This document shows positions 55,513 to 57,549 of a stretch of DNA of 57,549 nt, one piece after another; position 1 is the stretch's first letter; each line of letters starts with the position of its first letter. The DNA comes from Gemmatimonadaceae bacterium (GTDB lineage Bacteria > Gemmatimonadota > Gemmatimonadetes > Gemmatimonadales > Gemmatimonadaceae). The translations under genes and the position numbers were made by a program. The stretch is from assembly GCA_013361935.1 (NCBI GenBank), contig JABFXC010000001.1:1-57549 (forward strand). The letters run 5' to 3'. Below the pieces are notes generated by a model. It saw nothing but the letters and a program-made list of their open reading frames with translations, was not told where the DNA came from and searched no databases.

Positions 55513-55590
55513 TGAAACACGAAGGGCACGAAGGTACACGAAGGCTGCTGCCATGGCCCTTCGTGCCCCTTCGTGTCCTTCGTGTTTCGA
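55513..55590. repeat. CACGAAGG hairpin repeat after the receptor gene
   Basis: AAACACGAAGGGCACGAAGG and ACACGAAGG on the left pair with CCTTCGTGCCCCTTCGTG and CCTTCGTGTTT on the right; GCTGCTGCCATGGCCC is the centre. It starts 29 bases after the receptor stop, between convergent genes. Similar CACGAAGG repeats create spurious frames in other high-GC bacteria. Confidence 0.85.
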
Positions 55591-55619
55591 TGCCGAGCGA
55601 CCGTTCGAGCGCCTGAGCG

Positions 55620-57083
55620 TCAGGCCGAGGCGCCGTTGCCGCCTGTCTTCGAAATCCCTCCGAGCCCCGCCGCGAACAGCCGACCGCCGACGATCCCGGC
55701 GATCTCCTTCCCGGCGCGCGTCATGACCCCGGCCACCTCGCCGAGCAGACCGCCGAGCTCCGTCACCCAGTCGACGGTCGTCTGAGCGGGCGCGTCGCCG
55801 CGCAGCGAGGCCATGATCCTCCCGCGCAGCCGCAGCGCGATCGGCGACGCGAACTCGATCGCGTTGAAGTGCGCGTCGTAGCGCGTCCCCAGCCCCTCGA
55901 TCAGCGACGCCGTGCGCGCGAAGTACACGAGATCGCTCGGCAGTACCACCGGCGCCTCGAAGAGCTCGGCCAGCACCTGCTCGGCGAGCAGCTTCTCCAG
56001 CCGCTCGCGCGTCACCGTTCGCTCGGAGGCGATGGCGAGGAGCTTGGTCACCAGCGCGCGGATCGCCGCTCGGTTCGCGTCCGGAAGGATCACCCCCAGC
56101 GACGCGAAGCCGTCGACGATCCCGTCGACGTCGCCGCGGATCGCCGCGAAGACGGTGTCGATGAGCCGCAGCCGCATCTCCCGCGGCACCCGCACCGCCA
56201 TCCCGAAGTCGAGCAGCACGAGCCGGCCGTCGGGCGTCACCATCAGGTTCCCCGGGTGCGGATCGGCGTGGAAGAGCCCATCCACGAGCATCATCTGGAT
56301 GTACATCTCCATCACCGTCGCGACGATCGTCCGCCCCTGCACCTTCCCCGTCGCGATCCAGTCGCCGAGCATGTCGATGCGCCGTCCCTCGACGTACTCG
56401 AGGACGAGCACGCGCTGGCGCGTCATCTCGTGCTTCACCCTGGGGATGACCACCATCCGGTTGCCGGCGAAGTGCGCCCCGATCTCGTCGGCGACCTGCG
56501 CTTCCTTGCGGAAGTCGAGCTCGTCCCCGACGCGCGCGCCGAACTCCTCGATCGCCCCGCGCAGCGCGACGACGTGCCGGTTGGGCCAGCGTTTCTCGAC
56601 GAAGGCGATGATGCGCGCGGCGGCGCGGATGTCCACGGCGACCATCTCCTCCACCCCCGGGCGGAGGATCTTCACGACGACGTCCTCGCCCTTCCAGAGC
56701 GCGCGGTGCACCTGGCCGAGCGACGCCGCCGCGATCGGCTCGCGGTCGAAGCGCTCGAAGAGCATCTCGACGGGCACCCCGTAGGCGTCGCGCATCGTCG
56801 TCTCCACGGCCTCGTACGGCACCGGCGGCACCTGGTCGTGCAGCAGGCCGAGCGTCGAGATGTAGGGCTCGGGGACGAGATCGGCGCGCGCGCCGAGCAC
56901 CTGCGCGAGCTTCACGAAGACCGGGCCGAGATCGGCGATGGTCGCGACGATGCGGTCGGCGCGCCGCTGGTGGAACGCCGCGGTCCGCGGCAGCGGCGCG
57001 CCGAAGAAGATCCAGCGCCTCCGGTCGCGCAGGAAGGAGAGAACGAAGGGAAGGAGCCGGGCCGAAACGACGAGGGCGCGCAT
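55620..57083 (-). CDS. ABC1/UbiB-family atypical kinase
   Basis: A 487-residue protein of the AarF/ABC1/UbiB family. Visible motifs are FVKLAQVLGARADLVP (the family KxGQ motif, here with Ala for Gly), the Ala-rich loop AAASLGQVHRA, the lysine in VVVKILRPG, the catalytic ADPHPGNL and the metal-binding LLDFGMA. The C-terminus has hydrophobic stretches (GGLLGEVAGVMTRAGKEIAGIVGG) that may anchor it to the membrane. Family members support quinone synthesis or lipid homeostasis through ATPase activity. I chose the ATG at 57083; a GTG at 57119 would overlap the divergent HAD gene. Confidence 0.9.
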   Translation of the reverse strand: MRALVVSARLLPFVLSFLRDRRRWIFFGAPLPRTAAFHQRRADRIVATIADLGPVFVKLAQVLGARADLVPEPYISTLGLLHDQVPPVPYEAVETTMRDAYGVPVEMLFERFDREPIAAASLGQVHRALWKGEDVVVKILRPGVEEMVAVDIRAAARIIAFVEKRWPNRHVVALRGAIEEFGARVGDELDFRKEAQVADEIGAHFAGNRMVVIPRVKHEMTRQRVLVLEYVEGRRIDMLGDWIATGKVQGRTIVATVMEMYIQMMLVDGLFHADPHPGNLMVTPDGRLVLLDFGMAVRVPREMRLRLIDTVFAAIRGDVDGIVDGFASLGVILPDANRAAIRALVTKLLAIASERTVTRERLEKLLAEQVLAELFEAPVVLPSDLVYFARTASLIEGLGTRYDAHFNAIEFASPIALRLRGRIMASLRGDAPAQTTVDWVTELGGLLGEVAGVMTRAGKEIAGIVGGRLFAAGLGGISKTGGNGASA

Positions 57084-57105
57084 GACTCTTGAAAGATAGC
57101 GCCGC

Positions 57106-57549
57106 GTGTCCTCGATCACTCACGTCTTCTTCGACATCGGCGGCGTCCTCGGCTCGAACGGGTGGGATCGCGAGCAGCGCGCTCGCGCGATCGCGCACTT
57201 CGGGCTCGACCCCGAGTTCGAGGCGCGCCACGACGAGATCGTCGGCGACTGGGAGATCGGCCGGCTCTCGCTCGAGGAGTATCTCGACAGCGCGGTGTTC
57301 TTCGAGCCGCGCGCCTTCACGCGAAAGGAGTTCACGGACTTCATGCTCGCGCAGAGCGTCCCCTTCGCCGACAGCCTGGCGCTCGCGAAGCAGGTCGCGC
57401 GGCGTGGCGCGGCGCGTCTCTTCACGCTGAACAACGAGGCCGACGAGCTGAATCGGCATCGCATCGAGGAGTTCGGGCTGCGCGCGATCTTCGAGGGGTT
57501 TCTCTCCTCGTGCTGGCTCGGTCTCCGCAAGCCGTCGCGGACGATGCTT
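57106..57549 (+). CDS. HAD-family hydrolase, cut by the window edge
   Basis: An open frame of 148 codons to the last base. The GTG at 57106 gives MSSITHVFFDIGGVLGSNGW with HAD motif I (FFDIGGV). Motif II is the Thr of LFTLNNEADE and motif III the Lys of LGLRKPSR. The cap region is helical (QRARAIAHFGLDPEFEARHD). It resembles subfamily IA haloacid dehalogenase-like phosphatases; the substrate is unknown. It is divergent from the ABC1-family kinase with a 22-base gap, so the promoters overlap or the starts lie further in. Confidence 0.85.
   Translation, partial: MSSITHVFFDIGGVLGSNGWDREQRARAIAHFGLDPEFEARHDEIVGDWEIGRLSLEEYLDSAVFFEPRAFTRKEFTDFMLAQSVPFADSLALAKQVARRGAARLFTLNNEADELNRHRIEEFGLRAIFEGFLSSCWLGLRKPSRTML

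Overview
The window is high-GC DNA (about 70% by eye). It is gene-dense, with many Sec and lipoprotein signals, TonB-dependent receptors, secreted metallopeptidases and a clade II (Sec-type) nitrous oxide reductase cluster. This mix suggests a heterotrophic, outer-membrane-bearing soil or sediment bacterium, most likely Gemmatimonadota. That assignment is inference from gene content; there is no rRNA gene in the window.

Layout. 0-10 kb: secreted Asp-rich protein, ferritin-like/SnoaL fusion, peroxiredoxin plus DsbA-like thiol protein, subtilase lipoprotein, sorbosone/glucose-dehydrogenase-like lipoprotein, lipase-maturation-factor-like membrane protein, single-domain response regulator, DegP/HtrA-like protease. 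10-22.6 kb: membrane histidine kinase, then a TetR-fadN-fadA beta-oxidation operon, patatin-like phospholipase, acyl-CoA thioesterase-like protein, aldehyde dehydrogenase and a VOC dioxygenase-like protein. 22.7-37 kb: M28 peptidase overlapping a TonB-dependent receptor, a KaiC-like ATPase / histidine kinase / receiver-like operon, a MASE1-PAS-kinase-receiver gene split by an in-frame stop, a lipoprotein fused to a histidine phosphatase, and a large DUF5117-type zinc protease. 37-40.6 kb: small envelope proteins and a CopD-like membrane protein. 40.8-44.4 kb: porin, short phosphate-binding-like protein and a chemotaxis transducer in one operon. 44.6-55.5 kb: NMT1-like binding lipoprotein, then Rrf2 regulator, nosZ, membrane protein, a NosL-NosD fusion, nosF, nosY, cupredoxin and a TonB-dependent receptor. 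The right end holds an ABC1-family kinase and a HAD hydrolase cut by the window edge.

The main unexplained structure lies in the intergenic DNA. Many gaps hold large imperfect palindromes that begin at, or within about 30 bases of, a stop codon. Their arms are built from short direct repeats and differ between families, but several families share a GGCAGT/ACTGCC core. One family has six copies, one three, and a 0.7-kb non-coding element with terminal inverted repeats has two copies in opposite orientation. One copy supplies the start codon and signal peptide of a TonB-dependent receptor. Separately, the octamer CGTTAGGC occurs 24 times on the two strands (about 2 expected from base composition), six times containing a gene's stop codon.

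The nos region shows how genes may work together. Rrf2 is a likely redox/NO sensor. NosZ reduces N2O. The NosL-NosD fusion with NosF/NosY would supply copper and sulfur for the CuZ site. The cupredoxin is a candidate electron donor. The three-gene set just upstream (porin, binding protein, transducer) could link small-anion sensing to motility.
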